From positions 1-64,000 of the forward strand of contig CAZNPL010000039.1 in NCBI GenBank assembly GCA_964574815.1: 64,000 nt of DNA, read 5' to 3'. The position numbers were made by a program, and so were the translations under genes. The DNA comes from CAZNPL01 sp964574815. Its GTDB lineage: Bacteria; Planctomycetota; Phycisphaerae; UBA1845. Below are positions 17,470-26,079 of this stretch, one piece after another (position 1 is the stretch's first letter; each line of letters starts with the position of its first letter). The notes under the pieces were generated by a model that saw nothing but the letters and a program-made list of their open reading frames with translations, was not told the origin of the DNA and did no database searches.

Positions 17470-18786
17470 TCAGGATGCGGGATTCACGACACGCCCCAGA
17501 AACAGAATCGTGCCGGTTTCGATGTCTCTGATGAAGAACACGAACGGGCGGTCCACGGTGACGATCAGCGGGTCCACCGGCACCGACGTCTCGCCAATCA
17601 CCACCGCCGTCGCCGCGGCCGCCTCGGTCCCCTCCTCGTCCACCGCAACAAAGGCCTGATGAATGACGTCTTGAATGGCGAGCGTAGCCGTGTCGGCCAT
17701 GCCCGAGAAATCGGCGGCGCCCTCGAAAGCAATCGGCATGCCCAGATCAGACAGTACCGTCTTGAGGCTCGTCTCCCAGCTAAAAGTGAATTTGGGCATC
17801 GAAAGCTGAAGCCGCTCCCTCCGTAACTCGCTCACCAACGCCTGCAACCGCTCCGTGCTGAGGCCATCCTCGAACTCCTCGAAACGTCCGGCGTCCGGCA
17901 CGATAACCACCATCGACAGCTCCTGCCCTTCGTACGGCAGCTCCACCGTCTCGTAACCGTCCCCCGTCGCGTAACCGTACATGGCCACGCCCGACATAAA
18001 CGGAACCAACACCTCGCTTCCGTCGAGCAGGAAGAAAGCGCCGTCCCGCGTATCGGCCGGATCGAACGGATCGGCCCATGCTGCATTGAAGTAAATCGCG
18101 TTCGTCAATACAAGCCGAGTGTCCGGCGTGATCACGCCGAAGGGGATGAGATCCTCGATCCGCTCCCGGGTTACGTCGCTGACCCAATCGTTGATCGCCA
18201 CACGCGAGGGCTCGGGCGACGCCGAAAAATCCAGCAGGCTCATCCCGGCGCCGTAGTATTGGGCGAGAACGTCCAGAAACTCGTCCCGGAACGCAAACCC
18301 GATCTGTCCCCAAAGCTTGTTCACGACGTTGAGCTCGAAACCCTCGCCGTCCGTAGCGGAAGCACCCTCACCGCGGCTGGCCAATGCCAGATCAACCGCG
18401 TTGAACGCAGGATGAAGCCGATCCTGACCAAGCGTGAAGCGAAGCGCATCAGCCATCTGGGCTTCGGTTTCACCACGAGCGCCGGCGTACGTCATGCCCA
18501 GCGCCACCGAAATGCTGTACGGCGAATAGAAAACGTTGCCGGGATCGGATCGCACTTGCCCGTAGAGATCAAGCGCGAAAGCCGTATTGCCAGCCACCAG
18601 CTCCGCCACGTCGGCAGCGGGCACGTCGAGAGCGCTTTGGCGGGACTTTTCCGACTGAACCAACTGGCCAGGGGGCGGCGTCACGACCTCCTCAGGCAAC
18701 AACGGGCAGCCGCCCGTTACAGCCAGCACGGCGAGCGGAAACGCGGCGATCACGCAACGGCGAAGACCTGACATGTTCGGCTTCAT
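17470..18786 (-). CDS. Serpin-family lipoprotein (serine protease inhibitor)
   Basis: 438 residues from ATG 18786, behind AGGAG. The signal ends in a lipobox-like LAVTGGC, so the protein is probably lipid-anchored. The serpin fold is complete: NVFYSPYSISVALGMTYAGA, LTNAIYFNAAWADPFDP, VELPYEGQELSMVVIVPD, the hinge VDEEGTEAAAATAVV, and VDRPFVFFIRD...ILFLGRVVNP at the end. The hinge has the small residues (Thr at P14, Ala at P12-P9) that inhibitory serpins need. By alignment with antithrombin the scissile bond falls near T-S in GETSVP, so P1 is Thr. That points to an elastase- or subtilisin-like target, with P1 placement uncertain. Confidence 0.9.
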   Translation of the reverse strand: MKPNMSGLRRCVIAAFPLAVLAVTGGCPLLPEEVVTPPPGQLVQSEKSRQSALDVPAADVAELVAGNTAFALDLYGQVRSDPGNVFYSPYSISVALGMTYAGARGETEAQMADALRFTLGQDRLHPAFNAVDLALASRGEGASATDGEGFELNVVNKLWGQIGFAFRDEFLDVLAQYYGAGMSLLDFSASPEPSRVAINDWVSDVTRERIEDLIPFGVITPDTRLVLTNAIYFNAAWADPFDPADTRDGAFFLLDGSEVLVPFMSGVAMYGYATGDGYETVELPYEGQELSMVVIVPDAGRFEEFEDGLSTERLQALVSELRRERLQLSMPKFTFSWETSLKTVLSDLGMPIAFEGAADFSGMADTATLAIQDVIHQAFVAVDEEGTEAAAATAVVIGETSVPVDPLIVTVDRPFVFFIRDIETGTILFLGRVVNPAS

Positions 18787-19123
18787 GACTGATACTCCTA
18801 GCTCTCGATATAGTTTGAGAACGCGCCGGGACGACGCCGATACGAAGGCAAGTCAGGCTCAGACGCCGCCCAGGGCAGTTTACGTGGACGCCAAGAGTCG
18901 GCCAAGACGCCTTTAAGGCCCTCCACAGGCCGAAAACGCCGACGACCGTTCGACAAGGTCGTGCTTGTTATAATGGCCGATCGGCCCGACTTATGGCAAA
19001 CTTGACCCGTAGGGAGCGTAATCTTAGGCTCGCGCGAAGCGCTGCCGACCGCCTGTTCCCGACGGCCGGCGTTCGTGCGAGATCCCGAACGACGGAATTG
19101 CGAAGGCTCAAAGGAGGAACGAC
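18787..19123. other. Divergent intergenic region, serpin and SPFH genes
   Basis: 337 bases between two divergent starts. Apart from one extended -10 element on the plus strand (separate entry) I see no repeat, structured RNA or small gene. Confidence 0.5.
18966..18974 (+). promoter_or_regulatory. Putative extended -10 promoter element
   Basis: TGTTATAAT fits the TGnTATAAT extended -10 consensus exactly and stands out in a GC-rich stretch. There is no good -35 hexamer at the usual distance, which extended -10 promoters can do without. It would start transcription near 18981, leaving about 140 bases of leader before the SPFH gene. Confidence 0.45.
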
Positions 19124-20248
19124 ATGGGGCTGCTGGACAAACTTCGCGGCGAACTGGTCGACATCATCGAGTGGCTCGACCATACCCGCGACACGCTCGT
19201 GTGGCGGTTTCCGCGGTTTCACAACCAGATCAAAAACGGCGCCCAGCTCATTGTCCGACCGGGCCAGATCGCCGTCTTCGTACACCGTGGCCAGTTGGCC
19301 GACGTCTTTGAGCCCGGAAGCTACGTGCTCAAGACCGACAACCTGCCGATCCTGAGCACCCTGCAGGGGTGGAAGCACGGATTCGAAAGCCCCTTCAAGG
19401 CTGAGGTCTACTTCGTCAACACCCGTCAGGTCACCGAGCTCAAGTGGGGCACCCCCAACCCGATCATGCTGCGCGACCCCGAGTTCGGTCCCATCCGGCT
19501 GCGCGCGTTCGGAACCTACGCCCTCAAGGCCGTCGATGCGGCCGCCCTGCTAAGGGAGCTGGTCGGCACGGACGAAGTTTTCGAGGCGGATGAAATCCAC
19601 GAACTCATGCGAGGGATCATCAACTCGGCGTTTGCGGACCTGATCGGTGAATCCCAGTTGGCGGCCTTGGACTTGGCCGCGAACTACCAGGAGCTGTCCG
19701 AGCAATTACGACGGAAGGTCTGCGAGCGCGTCGATGACGAATACGGGCTGGATCTGCCGCAACTGTTCATTGTGAACATCTCGCTGCCGGAGGAGGTCGA
19801 AAGGGCGCTCGACACCCGAACCAGCATGGGCGTCATCGGCGACATGAACCGCTTCCAGCAATATCAGATGGGTCAGGCCATGACGGCCGCCGCCGAGAAC
19901 CCCGCTGGAGGCGGAGCGGCCGACGGCATGGGACTCGGAATGGGCTTCGCAATGGCCGGCCGCATGATGCAGGGTGCCGGTCAAGCGGCCCCGGGGCCTG
20001 CGGCCGGGCCTCCACCGCCCATTCCCGGCGGTGCCTGGCACGTGGCGGTAGGCGGGCAATCTCGAGGGCCTTTCACGCTGGCCCAACTGACCGAGGGAAT
20101 CACCCAAGGGCAGATCACCGCCCAGACTCTGGTCTGGACGGCCGGGATGGCCAATTGGCTGCCCGCGGCGCAGGTGCCGCAGTTGGCGGGCCAGTTTGGA
20201 GCGGCGGCGCCCCCGCCCCCACCTCCACCAGCGACTCCTCAGGGGTAG
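19124..20248 (+). CDS. SPFH-domain protein with C-terminal GYF_2 domain
   Basis: 374 residues, AAAGGAGG just upstream. Residues about 20-235 are an SPFH (YdjI/virion-core-like) domain: QLIVRPGQIAVFVHRGQLADVFEPG, TRQVTELKWGTPNPI, 'IRLRAFGTYALKAVDAAALL'. A Gly/Ala/Met linker follows, then about 305-352 is a GYF_2 domain (WHVAVGGQSRGPFTLAQL...QTLVWTAGMANWLPA) and a Pro-rich tail. There is no transmembrane helix. SPFH proteins form membrane-associated oligomeric scaffolds, and GYF_2 domains are thought to bind proteins. It is the first gene of an operon with two zinc-ribbon proteins, a neighbourhood often seen for the YdjI-type SPFH group. Confidence 0.85.
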   Translation: MGLLDKLRGELVDIIEWLDHTRDTLVWRFPRFHNQIKNGAQLIVRPGQIAVFVHRGQLADVFEPGSYVLKTDNLPILSTLQGWKHGFESPFKAEVYFVNTRQVTELKWGTPNPIMLRDPEFGPIRLRAFGTYALKAVDAAALLRELVGTDEVFEADEIHELMRGIINSAFADLIGESQLAALDLAANYQELSEQLRRKVCERVDDEYGLDLPQLFIVNISLPEEVERALDTRTSMGVIGDMNRFQQYQMGQAMTAAAENPAGGGAADGMGLGMGFAMAGRMMQGAGQAAPGPAAGPPPPIPGGAWHVAVGGQSRGPFTLAQLTEGITQGQITAQTLVWTAGMANWLPAAQVPQLAGQFGAAAPPPPPPPATPQG

Positions 20249-20321
20249 CGCCGTAGCCGCTAGCCGGATACTGATGACCATGGAGTAGACCGCGAAGCGT
20301 CAGAGGAAGGGGTCGGTCCCA

Positions 20322-20996
20322 ATGGACTGCGTGAATTGCGGCGCACCACTCCCCCCGAAGACGAACCTATGCCCGTATTGCAGTACGTTGAACGACATTG
20401 ACCTTCGTGCCGTGCGCAAAGACATTCGGCGCGAAGGCCCATCCGAACGCGTCTGCCCTCGGTGTGAGGTCCCCTTGCAGGCGGTGCGCGTCAACGCCGA
20501 CGGCGGATTTGTCGTGGATCAATGTAAAGAATACCGCGGCATCTTCTTTGACCCCGGCGAAGTCGAGGCCATGTTCCAAAGCGCAGTTGCGCATGTCTAC
20601 GACGTGGACTTCCAGGAGCTCGCCGCGCTTTCGGAGAAGCCGCGCCGGGCGCCACGCCGCCCCGTGCAGTACATTTCCTGCCCGGACTGCGGCACGCTGA
20701 TGAACCGCAAAAACTACGGCGCTCGCTCAGGCGTGATCGTGGACGAATGCCGGGAACACGGCATATGGCTGGATTCAGGCGAACTGCTGCGGCTGCTTAA
20801 ATGGGTCAAGGCCGGCGGGCGAATTCACGATGAACGACGCAAGGCCCGCGAGGCCGAAGAACAGGAACGCAAGCGGCAACGCACGGCCCCAACGCCTGAA
20901 GGCGGTGCATTCGACATGTACGCGGATCCGTACGACGAATTCGAGGGGTCGCCTCTTGACGGGATCGTCCGCTGGTTGTCGCGCCTGCTTCGCTGA
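20322..20996 (+). CDS. Zinc-ribbon protein (zf-TFIIB type), SPFH operon
   Basis: 224 residues, preceded by AGGAAGGGG. Four Cys clusters: CVNC and CPYC in the first 20 residues, then CPRCEVPL...VVDQCKEYRGIFFDPGEV, and CPDCGTLMNRKNYG...VDECREHGIWLDSGEL. The last two are typical zf-TFIIB ribbons, in which the second half reads C-x-x-HG-x-W-x-D-x-G-E-L. In the first of them the usual HG is YRG, so its fourth ligand may be altered. A charged helical stretch (RRKAREAEEQERKRQR) follows. Function is unknown; position suggests it works with the SPFH protein. Confidence 0.8.
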   Translation: MDCVNCGAPLPPKTNLCPYCSTLNDIDLRAVRKDIRREGPSERVCPRCEVPLQAVRVNADGGFVVDQCKEYRGIFFDPGEVEAMFQSAVAHVYDVDFQELAALSEKPRRAPRRPVQYISCPDCGTLMNRKNYGARSGVIVDECREHGIWLDSGELLRLLKWVKAGGRIHDERRKAREAEEQERKRQRTAPTPEGGAFDMYADPYDEFEGSPLDGIVRWLSRLLR

Positions 20997-21046
20997 CTGC
21001 TCCAGCAAGCTTGTGCGCCTGTCAGACTTTAGCGTGGAGACGCTGC

Positions 21047-22198
21047 ATGGCCCCTGAACCACCTCCCATCCCGGCACCGGAGCCTCCGACAGAAGCGGCA
21101 GAATCACCCGCTGTTCAAGACGAAGCGCGCGTCTTCCCGTGCCAGAGTTGCGGGGCGGATCTCACCTTCCACGTCGGCGCCCAAAGCCTGAAGTGCCCCT
21201 ATTGCGGCTTTGCGAAGGCCATCGAACTGGTCGAGGGAGTCGAGATTGAGGAGCAGGATTTCCAAGCGATGCTCGAACGCATCGCGCAACGCCGCACCGA
21301 AGGGGCCTCCCAAGAGGAAGGCGTGAAGGAAGTTCGCTGCTCGTCATGCGGTGCCGCGGTTCGGTTTACCGGTCCGATCACGAGCACGGAGTGCGCGTAT
21401 TGCGGAGCTCCGCTGCAATTGGAGGGCGCTCACGATTCCCCCAGCCGCGTGCCTGTGGACGGCGTTCTGGCATTCAAGGTGGAACGCGAAAAGGCTCGCT
21501 CCAACCTGGCCGAATGGGTGCGGACCCGCTGGTTCGCCCCGAACGACTTCAAGGCCCGCGGCGTCCAGGGGCGTTTCAACGGCGTGTACATGCCCTACTG
21601 GACGTTTGACACGCTGACGGCCAATCGCTACAGCGGACAGCGTGGGGAGCACTACTGGGTCACCACGGGAAGCGGTAAGAGCCGGCGACGCGTTCGGCGC
21701 ACGCGCTGGTACCCGGCGTCCGGCTCATTTCAACATTTCTTCGATGATATGCTGGTCGTGGCGGCCTCCGGAGTGCCCACCGAGCGACTCGTCACGCTTG
21801 AGCCGTGGCCGCTGAAGGAGTGCGTACCGTTCAACCAGGAGATGCTCGCCGGGTTCGTTGCGCGGACGTACGACGTAGAGCTCGGCGTCGGTTTCGCGCT
21901 CGCCAAGATTGAAATGAACAAGGCCGTCGAGGCGGAAGTTCGCGCGCGGATCGGCGGCGACGAGCAGCGCATACACTCGATCAACACCGCCTATCAGGCG
22001 GTCACCTACAAGCACCTTCTTCTTCCGGTGTGGATGCTCGCCTATCGATACCGCGACAAGACCTACCAGGTCGTCGTCAACGCCGGCACTGGCGAAGTCC
22101 AGGGCGACCGGCCGTATAGCTGGATCAAAATCACGCTCGCGATACTGGGCGGCGCGGCGATCGTCGGCGGCTATTTTGCATTCCAGTACTTGATGTAG
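21047..22198 (+). CDS. Double zinc-ribbon protein with C-terminal membrane helix
   Basis: 383 residues from ATG 21047, with GGAG 7 bases upstream. A Pro/Glu-rich N-terminus leads to two ribbons: CQSCGADLTFHVGAQSLKCPYCG and CSSCGAAVRFTGPITSTECAYCG. The central part has conserved aromatic strands (WFAPNDFKARGVQGRFNGVY, MPYWTFDTLTANRYSGQRGE, LLPVWMLAYRY). The end, ITLAILGGAAIVGGYFAFQYLM, is one transmembrane helix. Proteins of this family are often mislabelled 'helicase' or 'primosomal' because of the ribbons, but no helicase motif exists here. It probably sits on the membrane with its ribbons in the cytoplasm, next to the SPFH scaffold. Confidence 0.8.
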   Translation: MAPEPPPIPAPEPPTEAAESPAVQDEARVFPCQSCGADLTFHVGAQSLKCPYCGFAKAIELVEGVEIEEQDFQAMLERIAQRRTEGASQEEGVKEVRCSSCGAAVRFTGPITSTECAYCGAPLQLEGAHDSPSRVPVDGVLAFKVEREKARSNLAEWVRTRWFAPNDFKARGVQGRFNGVYMPYWTFDTLTANRYSGQRGEHYWVTTGSGKSRRRVRRTRWYPASGSFQHFFDDMLVVAASGVPTERLVTLEPWPLKECVPFNQEMLAGFVARTYDVELGVGFALAKIEMNKAVEAEVRARIGGDEQRIHSINTAYQAVTYKHLLLPVWMLAYRYRDKTYQVVVNAGTGEVQGDRPYSWIKITLAILGGAAIVGGYFAFQYLM

Positions 22199-22220
22199 AC
22201 CCCGCCTCGCCAGCCCCGCG

Positions 22221-23111
22221 TCATATCGATTCAGCCCGCTCGACCATGAGCTCCGTGGCGGCCCCATCTTCACCATGCTGGGAAAGACGCTGCTGTGGAG
22301 CACCACCAAAGTAAACGGCCGCCCCGAGCCGCATCGCACTCTCGGCCGCAAGAGACTTGCCAACGAAGTGCGCAACCGAACCCTCCTCTGCCGGGGCCGA
22401 TCGTGACCCGGTCGTCGTCCATTCGCGAATGATGGCAAGCGGCGGCGCTTCAGCTGCCCCAGCCGGGCGAAGAACGTACATACATGCCCCCTCCGACCAG
22501 ACGCCGGCGTTGGTATCGCCGAACTCCGACCCGCCCAGGCTTCGCACCAAGACGTCCGAGAGCACTTCAGTACCACCTGCTAGCGCGGTGTCGGCGGCCC
22601 CGTCGGCCAGCAGGTCGCACGCCGTGCTGATCGCCAGAAGTCCCGACGCGGCGCCGTTTGAAATCGTCAAGTTCGGCCCCTGAATGTCAAAGGCCCTCGA
22701 CAGGGCCCCCGCGACGTAATTGCCGACCGTCTGCGGGAAATGGATGGGGCTCACAAACCGGGCCGACTGCGCCCGCACCTCCTCGGCGAAATTGATCATG
22801 CCGATCTGCCCCGCAAGCGCACTGCCGACCACTAGGGCTATACGTTCCGCCGGGAAATCGGCAAGCTTGACCGCGGCATCCTCGCAAGCATGGCTCAACG
22901 CCCCGGCCGTAATCCAAGCCCCACGCTCACGCTTCAGCTCGGCAGGGAACGATTCAAACCGCTGAAGGAAGTCGTCCGGCACGGCCCAGTAACTGTCACC
23001 ACTGCGACAAAGCGTCGCCGCCTCCGCTCGTAAAACGTCGCGACCAACGCCCGCCGCAAACGGCGTCACGACACCACACCCGACGACGGCTATTCCGGTT
23101 CGCCTCGCCAT
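22221..23111 (-). CDS. Short ketosynthase-like protein lacking the catalytic Cys
   Basis: 296 residues, against about 410 for FabF. It begins like a KAS (TGIAVVGCGVVTPFAAGVGRD) and has the nucleophile-elbow region PNLTISNGAASGLLAIS. Active enzymes read TACA[ST] there; here it is NGAAS, so the cysteine is Ala. The C-terminal half with its two catalytic histidines is mostly absent. Such proteins resemble chain-length-factor or 'ketosynthase N-terminal' relatives that partner an active KS. No acyl carrier, ketoreductase or other KS gene is nearby. Condensation activity is unlikely; a binding or partner role is inference. Confidence 0.7.
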   Translation of the reverse strand: MARRTGIAVVGCGVVTPFAAGVGRDVLRAEAATLCRSGDSYWAVPDDFLQRFESFPAELKRERGAWITAGALSHACEDAAVKLADFPAERIALVVGSALAGQIGMINFAEEVRAQSARFVSPIHFPQTVGNYVAGALSRAFDIQGPNLTISNGAASGLLAISTACDLLADGAADTALAGGTEVLSDVLVRSLGGSEFGDTNAGVWSEGACMYVLRPAGAAEAPPLAIIREWTTTGSRSAPAEEGSVAHFVGKSLAAESAMRLGAAVYFGGAPQQRLSQHGEDGAATELMVERAESI

Positions 23112-23460
23112 GACACCACTCCAGAAGCCAGTTGCTTCAGTGCAACTTCAAACACAAGATGGACGAACGTCATTCGGAAACGCAACCGCCCGAAAAGCTG
23201 CAGAAGTTACCTGTTTCTAATTCCGCACTCCCGCCCGGTCAACGCGGCGCCGGCACATCACCAACAACGCGGCCGAGTTTCTTTGAGTTTTTTCACAGAT
23301 TCCGTGTAAGAAATGAGCCGCTCAGCAGACTTACCTGTGACGACCGGCACGGCAGGGTCAACGCAACAACGCGAGCGTGCGCGCAGATACGCGATGCGCC
23401 TGCCCTGCCAGGCATGCCGCTCGACCCAGCAACGGCGGCCGGGCGGCGAAGGATGAACCG
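23112..23460. other. Divergent intergenic region
   Basis: 349 bases between the ketosynthase-like gene and the PPC-domain gene. I see no gene, repeat or convincing promoter pair; short overlapping frames here have atypical composition. Confidence 0.45.
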
Positions 23461-25227
23461 ATGAGCGCTGCCCCTGTTTTTGCGATGGTCGCTTGCTGGC
23501 CACTTCAGACCGCCGGCCCTTCCGCTGCGGCAACACTTATCCTCGACGCCGAGCCCAATGACACGATCGAAACGGCGCTTGATACGGAAATCTATCAGGC
23601 CGGCGAGGCGCTCGTGATCGGCGGCGAAATCGGCAACGGGCCTCTGGGCGCTGCGGACCGGGATCTCTATGCGTTCGAGGCATACAGCAGCCACGTCTAC
23701 AAAACGCTGCTGACGGTATCACTGGCCGCCGACGAGGAAGGATTTGACGGGTATCTGCGTTTGTTCAACCACTCGGGCGAAGAGTTGGTCAATGAGGACG
23801 ATGCAGAGGCGAGCCTTAACCCGCGCCTGCAAACGTACGTGGTCGAAGGGTCGAGCTGGAATGAGGAGGAGCGCCTGTTCTTCATCGGGGTGTCACACGC
23901 CCTCAACCCCGCCTACTCGGCAACTGACCCGACGACCGGCCGAGAGGCAGGACAAGGCGGATACACGCTCAGCATATTGTTAGAGCCCATAACCATACCC
24001 TCAACATCGTTGGAGACGGCAAACGATGATCCCATCCTCATAGAATCGGTGCCGGCTACCCTGGTCAATCAGTTCATCGGCGACGGCCTGAACTTCCGCC
24101 TGGACGTGGACCGCTACGCCTTGAATATCGAGGTGCCGTCGATCGTGACGGCCGAGGTGCGACCAACGCAACTGCATCTGCTGAACCCGGTGGTTGGCAG
24201 GGCTTACGAAGAGCTGCGGCCGCACGTACGCGTTCGTCAAGTGGAATTCGCGGTGTTCGAACCCGGCGAAGTCGAGATCGCCGTGAGCGGTACACGAGAC
24301 CTGTCCGAGGGGGCGGCTGGCCGGAGCGTGGGCTTCTACAACTTCAGCGTAGACGTGACGCCCATGGGCGGAGGCCCGCTCGACGGACCGCTCGAACCCA
24401 ACGACTCCCTGATTGAGGCTGCGCAGGTGGACTTGGACGGGGGCGTGGCCAGTTTCTCTGCCTGCATTGGAGATGGGAAGTTCGGCGGGGCACGAGGTGA
24501 CGTTGACTACTACGAAGTGAGCTTGGAGTTGACGCAGGTGCTCGAGGTCGTCGTGACTCCACCCGCCGACCGGGGCGGCCTGCAGCCGGTTCTGCATCTC
24601 TTCGATTACTGGGGCGGGCATATCGGGTCGTCGCTGCCGGACGAAAACGGGCGTGTTCACCTGAGTTTTCTTCACCCGCCGGTGGATCAACCACAAAATT
24701 ACGTTGTGGCCGTCATGGGGACACGCGACCGCCTCCCGCTTGATCCGCTGCAACCGTACGATCAATACGATTGGTACTACTATCCCGACGCCGTTCGGCA
24801 AGCGAACGAAAGCCTGGACGGTGGGCCCGGCTCGAAAGGGTGCTACGAGATCGTGTTCTCCGCTGGCATACCCCGCACGGAGGATCCGGCCGAACCTTCT
24901 CTCTCGGGCCAAGCCGTCGCTGACCACCTGACCAGTAGCGTAAGAGACGCGTCGTCGGTTCGCGTGGTACGCGACCTACTGCCGTCTGACCGCGTTCTTG
25001 CTACACGCCTGGACGGAGACAGTGACACTGTCGTCGAATTGGATCCGTTCACAGGAGCGGGCATAGCGGAGTTCAAGTCGCCGGAAGGGCCTTTCGGAGG
25101 CGTTCGTGGCATCGCCTTTGACGGAACCGACCTCTTTCTGCTCGGCCGAGCAAGCCACTACCCTTGGCTGTATCGCCTCAACCCGGAAACCGGGACGGTT
25201 CGATCAAGGCTGCTGACGTGGTTCTGA
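23461..25227 (+). CDS. Secreted PPC-domain protein, N-terminal part, ends at in-frame TGA
   Basis: 588 residues from ATG 23461, behind GAAGGA. A weak signal-like start precedes two PPC (bacterial pre-peptidase C-terminal-like) beta-sandwiches: one starts DAEPNDTIETALDT and the other LEPNDSLIEAAQVDL, the E-P-N-D opening being the family mark. The last 100 residues look like the start of a beta-propeller: GVRGIAFDGTDLFLLG, YPWLYRLNPETGTV. The TGA at 25225-25227 cuts this propeller, and the same frame runs on to 26079. I treat it as the first half of one broken gene. PPC domains are secreted, probably binding or folding modules. Confidence 0.7.
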   Translation: MSAAPVFAMVACWPLQTAGPSAAATLILDAEPNDTIETALDTEIYQAGEALVIGGEIGNGPLGAADRDLYAFEAYSSHVYKTLLTVSLAADEEGFDGYLRLFNHSGEELVNEDDAEASLNPRLQTYVVEGSSWNEEERLFFIGVSHALNPAYSATDPTTGREAGQGGYTLSILLEPITIPSTSLETANDDPILIESVPATLVNQFIGDGLNFRLDVDRYALNIEVPSIVTAEVRPTQLHLLNPVVGRAYEELRPHVRVRQVEFAVFEPGEVEIAVSGTRDLSEGAAGRSVGFYNFSVDVTPMGGGPLDGPLEPNDSLIEAAQVDLDGGVASFSACIGDGKFGGARGDVDYYEVSLELTQVLEVVVTPPADRGGLQPVLHLFDYWGGHIGSSLPDENGRVHLSFLHPPVDQPQNYVVAVMGTRDRLPLDPLQPYDQYDWYYYPDAVRQANESLDGGPGSKGCYEIVFSAGIPRTEDPAEPSLSGQAVADHLTSSVRDASSVRVVRDLLPSDRVLATRLDGDSDTVVELDPFTGAGIAEFKSPEGPFGGVRGIAFDGTDLFLLGRASHYPWLYRLNPETGTVRSRLLTWF

Positions 25228-25245
25228 TCGGGGCTTTATGGTGAT

Positions 25246-26079
25246 ATGACGGTCTCAGGCGAGACGCTCTATGTCGTCGACGGCGTGGCAAACCGAATCT
25301 TCACTTTACCCACGTCGCTCGACGGACCGGTAGGCGAACTCGACTTGGGCGGCCTGGACGGGTTCTCGATGTTCGGCTCGATCGTCGCGTGGCCACCGGA
25401 TCGCCTGCTGGTTACCGAAGCCTCCGACCCCACCGAGATCCTTGTTCTCGAGAGGGATACGGGAATCCCACGATCACGACTGACTTTGAATCGGACGTGC
25501 CCGTGCTCCGCAGATCTGGACGCCGATGGCGACGTTGATTCCGCCGATGAATCGGTTCTTACCGCGTGCACGGATCAATATTATCAAGCCTTCGGTGAAT
25601 GCGTTGTCGCCGATATTGACTGCGATGGCTTCCTTGGCGGGGTCGATCAGGAACTTCTCGCGTGCCAATTCAACGGCCCTGACCAGGCGCCGAACGACGG
25701 CTGCTGTCCGAACGATCTGCCGGACCTGGCGGCGCGGGCGACGGGCCTGGCGAGCATATTCCCGCACGTCCTGCTGGCCGGTGATTGGAACCGGTGCGTC
25801 GTACGCGAGTTTGACACGCAAGGGCGGCATCTCGGCGCCTCGCCTTTGAACCTTCGAATCGGAACGATGGGCGGCGGGCGGCTGGGCACGTTCGCCGATG
25901 CAGACGGCGATTCGGACGTGGATCTGCTGGATTGGGCGGTGACGCAGACGTGTTTCACGGGCGCGGACGCAACGTTCACCAACAGTGATTGCCGCGTGTT
26001 TGACTACGACCTTGATACCCATGTGGACCTTAACGACTACGTCTTCGTCAACGAGGCGTTTACAGGGGCAACAAGATGA
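25246..26079 (+). pseudogene. C-terminal part of the split PPC protein with dockerin-like loops
   Basis: In the same frame as 23461-25227. Between the TGA and the first ATG (25246) lie SGLYGD. The next residues, TVSGETLYVVDGVANRIFTL, continue the propeller-like repeat. It then has CPCSADLDADGDVDSADE, DIDCDGFLGGVDQ, DADGDSDVDLLDW and YDLDTHVDLNDY, four dockerin/EF-hand-like Ca loops typical of planctomycete exported proteins. The ATG at 25246 has no ribosome-binding site. Its own stop overlaps the next start (ATGA), so loss of translation here could affect the prepilin-like gene too. Confidence 0.6.

Noticed and set aside
15218..25227. Reassignment of TGA to Trp in this organism
   Set aside because: Two genes have in-frame TGA where Trp would fit, but many clear genes end in TGA (for example at 7957, 10335, 14303 and 20996), so the code is standard. 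The two cases are better read as mutations or sequencing errors.
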